NCBI GenBank assembly: GCA_010014835.2
Contig: JAAAKB020157270.1
Coordinates: 1 to 20,960 of the forward strand
Length of the DNA stretch: 20,960 bases
Direction of reading: 5' to 3'
Source: Apostichopus leukothele
Lineage: Eukaryota; Echinodermata; Holothuroidea; Aspidochirotida; Stichopodidae
Shown here: positions 1 through 9,041 of the stretch, piece by piece
Layout of the letters: each line of letters begins with the position of its first letter
How positions within the stretch are numbered: position 1 is the stretch's first letter
Made by a program: the position numbers and the translations under genes
Notes under the pieces: model-generated
What the model was told of the DNA's origin: nothing
What the model saw: the letters and a program-made list of their open reading frames with translations, nothing else
Databases searched by the model: none

Positions 1-111
1 ACCAACAAAATGTGACAAATGTCAATAAGTAGATGAGAGAGCAATAAAAAAGTCAATAATCACGAATAAGTAAAAAGCGGTAAAGAGCTGAAAAGGGCGC
101 CAGCAATCCAT

Positions 112-172
112 TTGAGTCCGTCATGGGGGGCATCCGCCCCCCCCCCCTGACTGTATGGACGCTCCGCCACTG
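112..172 (-). repeat. Probable terminus of a dispersed repeat or DNA transposon
   Basis: Read on the minus strand, this segment begins CAGTGGCGGAGCG and continues into a run of eleven G, then GCGGATG and a run of six C. The G and C runs (125-131 against 136-142 on the plus strand) can pair as a hairpin. Ends of the CAGTGGCGGA or CAGGGGCGGA type are known from many animal repeats, including hAT-like elements, so a transposon end is my inference. I found no matching opposite end in the window. The element would run toward lower coordinates and be cut by the window edge, or be truncated. The segment is clearly richer in G+C than its surroundings. Confidence 0.35.
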
Positions 173-185
173 CTAGCTCTCGTAT

Positions 186-2155
186 ACTCCCAGGTACATA
201 TTTAAATTTAAGAATTCTATAATAATAGTACATTGTCTTATACAGTGATAGTTGCCGTTGCAGGAAGCAATATATCGACAAAGTCCGTTAATTTTCCGTT
301 AGCGGTTAAATTATGTAGACTGTATACTGCAGCTGTTTACTTAATACACTGATTGAGTTAGTCCCATTAATTGTTTATTCACATAAACATTTAGATTATC
401 TCTTAGCCGGATATTTGCCTGGAAATGAATGTTATGTCGTCAGTTAACGTTAAGCTCAGTTCAAGGCCAAACTTTGTTTAAAATCTCTACATTTTTTTCT
501 TTCTGATTCCTTAGCCTAACCCTTTCCGGTGAATGAATTTATGCAGTTGTTTTGCCGTATATTACGCATTTCCTTGCTATCGTTGACAGTTTCTTGGGGG
601 AAATGAACCTCTTTCAATCTTGCATACTATAACGCGACTACTGTAGTAGGTCAAATGGCGGTATCGTACCCTGAAAGGTAGCCAGTATGAACCGTGTGTA
701 AAATATGTCCAGGGAAATTATAGAAGAAAAGATATTCATCAATTCTTATTTCATTCTTTTGAGGAAAACTGGGATTGCCTAAGTCTTTAATTATTCCAAC
801 TTTATCCAACTCTTGAAGTATCTGCCGACGCAAGCTGAAGGTCAACAACCTGGAAATATAGGATTAAAAATTGAGGCACGAGGCTTTGGTTATTAAGATC
901 CTAGAAGACGATAAAAACAGTATTGCTCTTAGCGAGTCAATAAAAAGATAGCTTAAGAATGGGCTACAATATACCAACCTGGATTCCTTATTGTTGGTCA
1001 ATTTGGAAATATGTTTATGTGTTGTGTCACCACAATTTTCATACTATTTATAGATGTGCTCAGGTGTAATCGTGTGATGAAATCAAAGGATGTATGAACT
1101 TAAAGCTGCCTCTAAACATTAGATGATATAGATAACAACCATGGACACCAGTTTCCCCTTAGGCTACCCCTTCCCGATAACCCATCTATCTATCAGTTCC
1201 AAAAGAGATAATCTTAGATTTGTGGTGAAAGAAAGCAGGTTGAAGGATAACATTTTCTCAACTTCTGACGACATAGCGCCAGAAGGAGGTAAAATGTTTT
1301 AATTTCTTTATGATATTTTTTACATTTATATTAGAGTCCAAACATACATTGTTCCTCGATGAATAGAGTAATTCACCACCGTAAGCTTATTATGTTTATA
1401 CTAATGATAATACCTTCGTTGTGGTAAGTTAGTTTTTGCAAAGTTTCCAGCTTTTATACCGATTACAATATACGTTGATGTATAAAGTAAAGCAAACATT
1501 CTCTTATCGTAGCTTTACTTGCATCTAACCAGACTTGCTCACACGTCTTCCCTCTTTGTTTGAAATGAATATCAAAATATATTATATATTCATGAAGCAG
1601 AAAATAAGTTTCTTTGGATACCGGTGATATGGTTGAGTTAAGTGAACAAGATGTTTTTAATGTCACATGTACGATCTATGATAATAAAAAGAAAACCATT
1701 CATATTACTCTTTTCAAGGCGGCAATAATGATATTAGAGCATTGAATAAACTAAAATATAGATTTAAACAGAAACAATATCAATGCCTAATAGGCTAGTT
1801 ATATTAACAATACTCCGCACGATCTAAGTTACTTTTTCAGTGAAGTAACGGAAAGCAACATGCATTTATATTCATATTTATTATAAGAAAAGATAAACCG
1901 TGCGGTTGCCCGTGAACCCCTCCCCCCTAAAACAAACAAACAACTTGAATTTAAATACAATATATTCAGTTTTGCTGCAAACCATTCCAACTAACACAAC
2001 TGATACATAAATCCATAAAGTCTAATATAAAAGTAGTCACCATTTTGTGCTTATATTTGTATGGGAATAAGATCGTTAACTTCTTTAGGGCCCAGTTTCG
2101 TTTTGGCACATCTTCAAGCTCTTCGAATGTATAGTAACAAGCTTCCACTTAAGGG
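186..2155. other. Gene-less AT-rich stretch
   Basis: I see no supportable gene here. Open frames are all under about 70 codons and none has a recognisable family signature. The minus-strand frame at 651-848 faintly recalls the region before a retroelement reverse transcriptase, but this is too weak to annotate. A short C-rich tract lies at 1917-1927. The rest is unstructured AT-rich sequence. Confidence 0.6.
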
Positions 2156-2186
2156 TGCCATGGCGAAATTCTGGTTGCCATGGCGA
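2156..2186. repeat. Pair of TGCCATGGCGA direct repeats
   Basis: The 11-mer TGCCATGGCGA occurs at 2156-2166 and again at 2176-2186, exactly 20 bp apart, about two helical turns. Each copy contains the palindrome CCATGG within a GC-rich patch of AT-rich DNA. Two short minus-strand open frames flank it, at 1966-2148 and 2204-2410. The repeated motif could be a protein-binding site near a start region, but nothing else in the sequence identifies a promoter. Confidence 0.4.
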
Positions 2187-2840
2187 TCGATAATTTGGCG
2201 ATGTCATTTGAGCTGTGAATCGTGAGTAACGTAAAGTGTCGATTGGAGGAATTTTCTTTCTAAGTTATTAAGTTTTGCCAGTAAATCATGCCAGTTGTAC
2301 AACACAGTAATAAAAGATGATATTAGAAGGGAGAACACTCCAGGGACTGTACGGCTGTCCGTTTGGTGAATGATATGGTGCAAATCATATTTTTGTCGCC
2401 ATTTTGACATCGAAGTTACTGGAATAATGCGTTATTCAAAATGTGTCATTAAAACAACATTGGTAACTGGAAATCCTCCCAAGGCATTATTCTATGGAAA
2501 TGAGTAATTCAAAGTCGTCAGGGAGAAATAAAAGTTCTTTTACTTTTCTTTTTTTGTAACCGCGAAAGCATGCAGTTGGTACTTGTAGTCACAATTTGGA
2601 GACCATTTTATAACCTGATAAAAAATGAATCTGAAAGTGGCGTCTCAGGGTATACATTAATTGATCAATTTACTGTAATTTGATTTGTTTGTCAATGACT
2701 TATCACTGCACTAATGTCCGATTGTTTAAAGTTGTTTGTTATAAGTTGGGTATTGTTGTTACAACGACTGATTACAAATATAGTTAATGAATAAACGAAG
2801 TCAATTTCATAGGTTTAAAACCATTATTAATGTTATTTAT

Positions 2841-2981
2841 AAGGCACGCCAAGATGTAATTAAATTTTGGTATGTCTTACATCCATATTGTTAACACCTG
2901 AGATACCTTTATTTTAAAATATTATAAACTGTACAACCTCTTGACTTGCTGTTGATTTCACATTCGAGCTAGGCGTGCCTT
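2841..2981. mobile_element. Short terminal-inverted-repeat element (MITE-like)
   Basis: A perfect 10-bp inverted repeat, AAGGCACGCC at 2841-2850 and GGCGTGCCTT at 2972-2981, bounds 141 bp of AT-rich DNA. A nested 7-bp inverted repeat (GATGTAA at 2853-2859, TTACATC at 2877-2883) lies inside. GC-rich ends around an AT-rich, non-coding centre fit a miniature inverted-repeat transposable element. No clean target-site duplication is visible; TA-like bases flank both ends but are out of register by one. There is no second copy in the window, so membership in a family is inferred. Confidence 0.45.
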
Positions 2982-3117
2982 TAGAGTTGGTAAACTATAC
3001 TTAAAATGTCTCGCAACCATATCTGTTTATTGCATTTTATTGAAAATGTATGTGTTGTGTTGTTCCACGTGGGGAGGGAGATGAGGTTCGGGAGAGGCAA
3101 CCGATACTCGATGGCTC

Positions 3118-3223
3118 GTACAGTAACTACTGTTCATGTCCTGTAACACATGTTACCGTGTTACGAACACAAAGTAGTAATTACTGATACACGGTTGTGG
3201 GATATGAACAGTAGTTGCTGTAC
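3118..3223. repeat. Left hairpin of transposon copy 1
   Basis: The arms are 3118-3141 and 3200-3223 and pair at 22 of 24 positions (GTACAGTAACTACTG on the left, CAGTAGTTGCTGTAC on the right). The loop holds the family core, which includes GTAACACATGTTACC and the palindrome AGTAATTACT. The core occurs twice more in copy 2, at 5701-5752 and 6071-6122, in reverse orientation. Confidence 0.75.
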
Positions 3224-3420
3224 CAATCATTCAGTGCAAGTTATTAATACGCGATTATAAAATGAAGTCGTACCTAGTCGTTTTATGCTATAAGTAGGCC
3301 TATGGGTATACCCGAACATGGCCTTTCTTCGTTCTCAGCATGACGAATTGGCGTAATTTTAAGAGAGGTGTGAACTGGAATCAAGCGGTACCGTATCTCC
3401 TTTACTTCAAACATATAGCA

Positions 3421-3542
3421 AGTACAGTAACTACTGGTGCCACTTGTAACACATGTTACTACAATTCATATCCCACAACCGTTCATAAGTAGTTCGTAAC
3501 ACGGTAACATGTGTTTCGGGTGACACCAGTAGTTACTGTACT
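3421..3542. repeat. Right hairpin of transposon copy 1
   Basis: The arms are 3421-3459 and 3504-3542 and pair at about 35 of 39 positions, making this the strongest foldback in the window. The outer 23 bp differ at one position. The loop contains a shortened version of the family core in the opposite direction to the left hairpin, reading CCCACAACCG then CGGTAACATGTG. Confidence 0.75.
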
Positions 3543-3567
3543 AGCTATGAGTATCGGCTGGGAGAGG

Positions 3568-5213
3568 ACAGATTTGGTTATGAAATATTATTTCGCAATT
3601 ATAACAGTGAAGGACCTAGTACCAAGACGTCTCCGTTTTTCCAACCACAAATCTTCGAGAATGACCATCATTCATAAGCAGACGGCCAGTTTATGTGAGC
3701 AGAAAGTCTTAAGATATTAAAAGGAAAAAACAACGGAAGCTCTCTCGCTAGAATGACTTAACAATATCATCGGTCAAGGACGAGAATTCTATACTACTAG
3801 TGAATGCTAATCCCGGTTTTCATTGTAAAGAAACCAACGAAAAAATCGTTAATAGGAAACACCTGTTATTAATAGAAATCGATTAAATGTTATGAACACC
3901 AATAAAGTTTTCAATGTTGTTTAACATCTACAAGTCCACCTGGCGACTAATAACAACATTCATTGCTATTTCTTTTGGTATATCGGTGTTTTTAAAGCGC
4001 AAATCATTTGGCTTTCACATATGCTATATCAATATCCTATAACTGATCATTTCTATAGTCAAGCCAAAAATAATATGGTTATCTTTAATTTGCAAGTGAT
4101 CATTTGTTAACACAAAACAACTACTAAACGTTGAAAATAACCGTCGTTTACTGTTAAGATGTAGTTTATAATTAATCAAATAGTGAGCTAAGGTGGAAAA
4201 CAACTAAATAGATTGCACATATAAATAATGTAATGGTATTAACTTTCATTAAAATGTCTTTTGCGATACCCATTATGGTAGAATTGGCCGCATACGTGCT
4301 CCGTATATAACGACTTCATTGCTGTTACGAGGACTATGGGATGTTTTTTTTTGTTTTAATATAATGAGTTACTTGTGTATTGCTGATTATCCATGAGTTT
4401 TTCACCTTAAAAGTGCATATAACATATCCTTCACCTTTTTTATCTCTTGGATGGAATCCCCTGAGCAGATTTCAACTTTCCCCTTGGTTTAATCAGACTC
4501 AGACGGTTTCTCCCCCAAAACCATTAAAAGTCCCAAGTTACCCTGCTAACGAAGACTGTCTAATTATGAAGGCAAATTTCACTAATCATTGTCAGCGAAT
4601 TGTCTTGGGTAATTGCAGGTTAAAGAGGCTGTCCTCATGACTTGCCAATCGGAAAAGTAACATACAAGGACAACGTGTGGTAAGCACGTATGTGTGACTT
4701 AGACGGGAAACGAATGACCAATTTGAATCTTTATCGAATGACTGTCACGTTGATAACGAAAATATCGAAATTGTTTACCCAGAAGCGACACAATTGAAAT
4801 CTTTCGCATGAGACCTTGTAGAGGTATTTCGAATCTCGACGTCACTTCTTTTTTCTTTTTTTAAAGAAAATGCAAATAACCTCAAAGCATATCACACAGT
4901 TAGCATATAGATCAATGGAAAACTTATATTGGATAGGTGATTAAATTTTGTTTATATTTGTAGAAAGTCAATAGCAGAAAAAACAATAAGAATTTGGACA
5001 AATAATTGTTAACTATTATTCCATAGATACTCAACATGAATGTGTATAGTTCATGAAATCTATAAACGTATTGTGTTGGATGTTCATGTTGTAGAGGGGA
5101 TTTGAAGCCATATGATGCGAGTCATCATTCTGTGGCATTAATTAAAATTAAATTAATGAAATAAAATACTCTACTACACAGCATCAAAACAGAGTAAACA
5201 GAATGATTGGGTA
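3568..5213. other. Gene-less stretch between the two transposon copies
   Basis: I see no gene here. A plus-strand frame of 86 codons at 4380-4640 starts at TTG and is less AT-rich than its neighbours, but it has no recognisable motif. A weak 9-bp inverted repeat (CAACATGAA at 5032-5040, TTCATGTTG at 5083-5091) is within chance expectation. Nothing else stands out. Confidence 0.55.
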
Positions 5214-5700
5214 TTAAAGTCCATGTTTTGTCACTTGTTGTGCAATTATGCATGGTCTATTGCAATGTTTCGCGAGTTCAGACCTTTTTATTTGCACACT
5301 CCTTGCAAAAGGGTTACAGTCTGTAGAAAGGTCAGAAGGGTAACTCTTAAGAATCGTCAGATTCATCTTCAGTAGACCTACTGCATTGAATGTGTAACAT
5401 GTCACTGTTAACACTCGCCGTGAAGATTTCCGTATAGTCACGTCATCTAAAAGATATTTCACAATGTGTCTCTGTAAACGATTCCAGACACGGAAACAAC
5501 TGAGAAACAAAAAACAGGAAACATTTTACACTATCAGAAGGTATAAGAATCTTGATGAAATATATAACATCTGATGGGTAATAGTTCATACAACATGTTT
5601 TTTATATCATTATGTCGAGTCTACTAACAGACGTTACAGAACGACATGATACAGCCGATGCTCATACCTGGTACAGCAACTACTATTCATGTCCCACAAC

Positions 5701-5752
5701 CGTGCATCAGTAATTACTACTTTGTGTTCGTAACAAGGTAACATGTGTTACA
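5701..5752. repeat. Transposon family core repeat, left end of copy 2
   Basis: This 52-bp block begins CGTGCATCAGTAATTACTAC and ends GTAACATGTGTTACA. It is repeated almost exactly in the same direction at 6071-6122, so copy 2 carries its core as direct repeats. In copy 1 the two hairpin cores face each other. Confidence 0.75.
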
Positions 5753-6070
5753 GATGGCACTGTAACAACTGCAGAGGTGTTAACTTGTTCCCATGAAAGA
5801 CAAAGAACTGCGCGACTGGACAAGGTGTCAATGAAGATGAGAATGCCTACGAGATGAAGTGAAGGAGGTACGGTGCCGCTTGATTCCAGTTCACACCTCT
5901 CTTTAAATTACGCCAATTCGTCATGCTGAGAACGAAGAGAGGCCATGTTCGGGTGTAACCATAGGCCTACTTATAGAATAAAACGACTAGATACGACTTC
6001 CTTTTAGAATCGCGTATTAAAGAACTCGCACAAAATGGTTGGTAAAGCAACTACTGACCATGTAAACAAC

Positions 6071-6122
6071 CGTGCATCAGTAATTACTACTTTGTGTTCG
6101 CAACACGGTAACATGTGGTACA
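6071..6122. repeat. Transposon family core repeat, right end of copy 2
   Basis: This is the partner of the block at 5701-5752, differing at only a few positions (CGCAACACGG here against CGTAACAAGG there). The surrounding hairpin arms are degraded: GTAAAGCAACTACTG on the left has only partial pairing with the bases before GTACC at 6143-6147. Confidence 0.75.
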
Positions 6123-6172
6123 GGACACGAACTTTAGTATTTGTACCAGCTATGAGTATCGAGTGCATGAAA

Positions 6173-7742
6173 AGGGCACATTTTACGTAGTATATTTTAG
6201 TGCAGAATAAAAATGTTAATATGTAACAAAATAATTACTCCGACGACCTTGGTTTCAAACGTGTGGTAATTTTTGTTGACGTAATACTTTGTTATTTTAA
6301 TGTTAGTTATAATTATGATTTATGCAAAGGTATAGTATACGCAGATTAATTAAGGGATACAAGCGAAGTTTACTATATCAATTACAAGGTACAATGTTGT
6401 GTATTCTGAAGGAAGAGCCATGGCTTCAACATCAACATCATTATCATTTCAGCTTGCTATACTGCGGTACGGTGTCAGTTTCATGTCCATGACCGAACTA
6501 TACTCGTCTCATGCCAGGAAAGATTTTACATATTTCCACTAACGAACAATATAAGATTACAATCAGGTCATTCTTGAAATTAAACACTAGTTACCCACGA
6601 AGAATACTTATAGCAATATAAGTTGTCCCTATTTCATCCGATATGATTATTTCGCACACTGCTGATGAAAATGTTTAATCCTGTAATCAAATCTAATAGC
6701 AAAGACCAGTAAGAACCAGTATAGCTAAAGTACAAAACGTGTTTATAAGGCAATATTTTACATCGGCGTGAGCTAGCAAAGGTCATTGGACTAAAAGTAA
6801 ACATCGAAAAGCGTGAACGATAGAATAAATATTGCAAAAGAGGGATTGTTTGACAAGATCAAAGGAGACCAAAATAAAACTGTACTTTTCGGTTTCCTTT
6901 AATTGAAATCGTAAATATTCAGACAAGAACCTTTTACTATGCCATAAACGTCAAAAAGCATGAAACTGATAACTTAGCTGAACTATAGAAAGAAAAGGGG
7001 AAGTCCCTTCGCAATTTCAATCATTTCTACATCTTCTTCGGTTTAATTTTTTTCTTCATTTTAATGCTTAGTAGTCACAGGAAAGTCAACATTCACAGAT
7101 ACACACAGATGGCATTTATATATCTATATTGATAAATGTTTAGGAAACGTATTAATTATTAAGTATAATCCTCTGATGTCTTTATTTAGTTTCTCTTTCC
7201 TATGATTTTGTATCAGTTACGTACACGTTTTGAAATTTCCATTTGATTTATGGTGTTTACATTGTGTAAGAATGAAGAGTAAACCATTAAGGAGACGATA
7301 GAACGCGGATTGCAATAATACGATTAAGTTTCTTCACTTGCTTTTTTGAATTAACGGAAAATATATATTGCGTACCTGACCAGAACAAACAAAGTATGTC
7401 ACATACACACTGCGGGTCTTCGGTTGTTAGGGCAAGTAACATGATACTTTAAGCAAAGAAAAACAATGCTGCGCCGTGATGTTATACCTGTCATAACAAA
7501 TAATTGCACAATCTGGATTCATCTTACATATTATAAATTAATATTCATATCAGTAGGGAATATCTTAACCCAGTAAAAAATGTCAAACCGAGGCAGGAGC
7601 AACTAAATTATTTTCCTTTAGCTGAGTTTTATAGTGTCAGAGCTTGTGATATAAAATGTCTCTTATTATTTTATTTCTATGAAAATGCAAAACAATATTT
7701 TGCAGTGCTATCTAATTAGCCAATTGTATATCTCAATATGTG
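6173..7742. other. Gene-less AT-rich stretch
   Basis: I found no gene or clear repeat. The longest open frame, 67 codons on the minus strand at 6634-6837, has no family signature. The 16-mer GATTGTTTGACAAGAT at 6844-6859 recurs at 8222-8237, but the homology does not extend beyond it. Confidence 0.55.
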
Positions 7743-7789
7743 CTCTCTCTCTCTCTCTCTCCACCTAGTCTCCCTCTTTCTCTCTCTCG
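7743..7789. repeat. CT microsatellite and pyrimidine-rich tract
   Basis: A (CT)9 run at 7743-7760 continues as an interrupted pyrimidine-rich stretch with further TCTCTCTC units to about 7789. It is a simple-sequence repeat with no sign of function. Confidence 0.85.
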
Positions 7790-8535
7790 ACTAGAGTTCC
7801 TACATTGCTGGTACTTTAAATGTGTCTTCTTCCGTTACGTCCTTGCTTAATAATGAGCCACTTAATGGTACTATAGTTAAAGGTGATTGTGAATTATTCA
7901 CGTGCACAAGAGAGCGTGTGCTTTCCACACCTTAAGTGTTATAAGCGTCATATGGTTTTTGTTATCGTTCTTAGAGACACTTGACGGCTGTATCTCTATA
8001 AGAAAATTGCAATCTCAAAAATCAGTAATATTAGAATCAGAGCGATGCTTTGCAGCATTGGTTTGCCTAATTAGCGAGACATGTTGTGTAAATATAATCA
8101 GTGATAGTGCCAACAATCATACTTATCAAATCAGCTCATGTTATATATGTTTCAACGAATAAATATCTTATCTGCAGTCCTACAAAATCTATTAATATAA
8201 ACGTTAACAGAAGTAGTGAAAGATTGTTTGACAAGATAATTAATGTAGTGTAGTATTCAAAATATTGTAATCTAAATATTCGCCCATGCTCATATGTTTT
8301 GCTTACAGATTATCTAAAATAAAAAAAATCACAACGCCTTTAATAGTTTTGGTACTTCCGATGGTGTAACGAATCAAACATATATTTGTATTTTGTGTCA
8401 CTTTGAAGTTGGGATGTGCTCTAATGAAGGTTGAGGCCAATAGCGGGGGCAGTAATTACGGCTTTCCCTTTCAGGAAATGTTATGGTTGTGTCTTACGGA
8501 GACAATTCGTCACTTTTGTCGTAATATTTGAGCAC
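7790..8535. other. Gene-less stretch before the dispersed repeat
   Basis: I see no supportable gene. The 86-codon plus-strand frame at 7902-8162 starts at GTG and its translation matches nothing I recognise. Near 8420-8520 the sequence becomes somewhat richer in G+C, but no repeat boundary can be drawn there. Confidence 0.5.
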
Positions 8536-8974
8536 GTATTAAATAGTTCAACCAGAAAGGTATCATTCTGTATTTGGTGAACAGAGCGGCGTTGTTGTGT
8601 CACAATTGGTCAAATTGACTTTCATGTCCTTGGCATGAAACTTCAAAGTGAATCGCACACTAATGTATATTCGTACATAGGCCAGCTCTTTTCATTACAA
8701 ATGAAGTGATAGAACCTTATTATAACTTTTAAATGCTGTGTCCTCATTGACACAATTTTGAACTCTTCACTTCCACTGAAATTCACTTTTCACGCCTTAT
8801 AAGTCGAAATGTGTTATCCAACAGATTTAATCTAATATGTTTTGCTCTACAGTTGACCAAGATTGTATATTTCATATTTTGTAATTATGAAGATGGCACT
8901 GGCTTTCTACATTATAATACTCAGTTATAAGATCTACGTTTTGTCATTTTCATACACATCGAGATGGTAATGAA
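8536..8974 (+). repeat. Dispersed direct repeat, copy A
   Basis: This is homologous over its whole length to 13754-14200 in the same orientation, starting at GTATTAAATA. The best-conserved part is 8604-8700, where the copies share AATTGGTCAAATTGACTTTC and GAATCGCACACTAATGTATA. Copy A has a 4-bp deletion after AATGAAG (near 8708) and a larger gap after GAAATT near 8780 relative to copy B. The perfect inverted repeat TTTCATG/CATGAAA in the conserved part is kept in both copies. Substitutions show no codon-position bias by eye, so the repeat is probably non-coding. No terminal inverted repeats or target duplications are evident. Confidence 0.75.
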
Positions 8975-9041
8975 CCCTTTTACTATGTTTAAAATTGTAA
9001 GTATTGAGATCATTTTTACTTTTTTAAGGTGTATAATCAAA
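8971..9041 (+). repeat. Partial third copy of the dispersed repeat
   Basis: The string TGAACCCTTTTACTATG followed by ATTGTAAGTATTGAGATCA matches the internal part of copy B at about 13988-14062 (TGAACCTTTCACATTC, then ATTGTTAAGTATTGCGATGA). It directly abuts copy A, which lacks this very stretch at the corresponding place. A partial tandem duplication or rearrangement within the repeat is the simplest reading. Confidence 0.5.

Larger units (their letters stand above)
3091..3567. mobile_element. Compound-hairpin DNA transposon, copy 1, non-autonomous
   Basis: The element body is 3098-3560 (463 bp), flanked by a perfect 7-bp target duplication GGAGAGG at 3091-3097 and 3561-3567. Its termini are inverted: CAACCGATACTC at 3098-3109 against GAGTATCGGCTG at 3549-3560, with homology running about 40 bp inward. 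Inside, each end is itself a long imperfect palindrome (3118-3223 and 3421-3542), with a unique middle of about 180 bp at 3231-3409. No transposase-like frame exists, so it would be non-autonomous. A second copy lies at 5652-6165 with its middle in the reverse orientation. CA...TG ends with a 7-bp duplication do not settle the superfamily; hAT makes 8 bp, and P-like elements make 7-8 bp. Confidence 0.75.
5645..6172. mobile_element. Compound-hairpin DNA transposon, copy 2, inverted relative to copy 1
   Basis: The body is 5652-6165 (514 bp), starting CAGCCGATGCTCAT and ending ATGAGTATCGAGTG. The flanks CATGATA (5645-5651) and CATGAAA (6166-6172) are a 7-bp target duplication with one mismatch, agreeing with the 7 bp at copy 1. 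The middle (about 5856-6038) is the reverse complement of 3231-3409. It shares GGTGTGAACTGG, GCGTAATTT and the GTAGGCCTATGG stretch when read on the minus strand. Compared with copy 1 it has about 70 extra bases near 5780-5855, so either copy 1 lost them or copy 2 gained them. The terminal palindromes are more eroded than in copy 1. No coding frame was found. Confidence 0.72.

Noticed and set aside
60-281. 73-codon minus-strand frame
   Set aside because: Its central GGGADAPHDG is the translation of the poly-G repeat end at 112-172, and no conserved protein can be recognised.
3511-3720. 69-codon plus-strand frame at the right end of transposon copy 1
   Set aside because: It begins inside the hairpin of the element and runs across the target duplication into unrelated flank, so it is an accident of the insertion junction.
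5214-5510. Annotating the 98-codon minus frame as a BEL/Pao gene fragment
   Set aside because: The similarity rests on a handful of residues and lacks the DPLG core. It is kept only as a low-interest finding.
6844-8237. Exact 16-mer GATTGTTTGACAAGAT at 6844-6859 and 8222-8237
   Set aside because: Homology does not extend on either side, so it is probably coincidence or too short to interpret.
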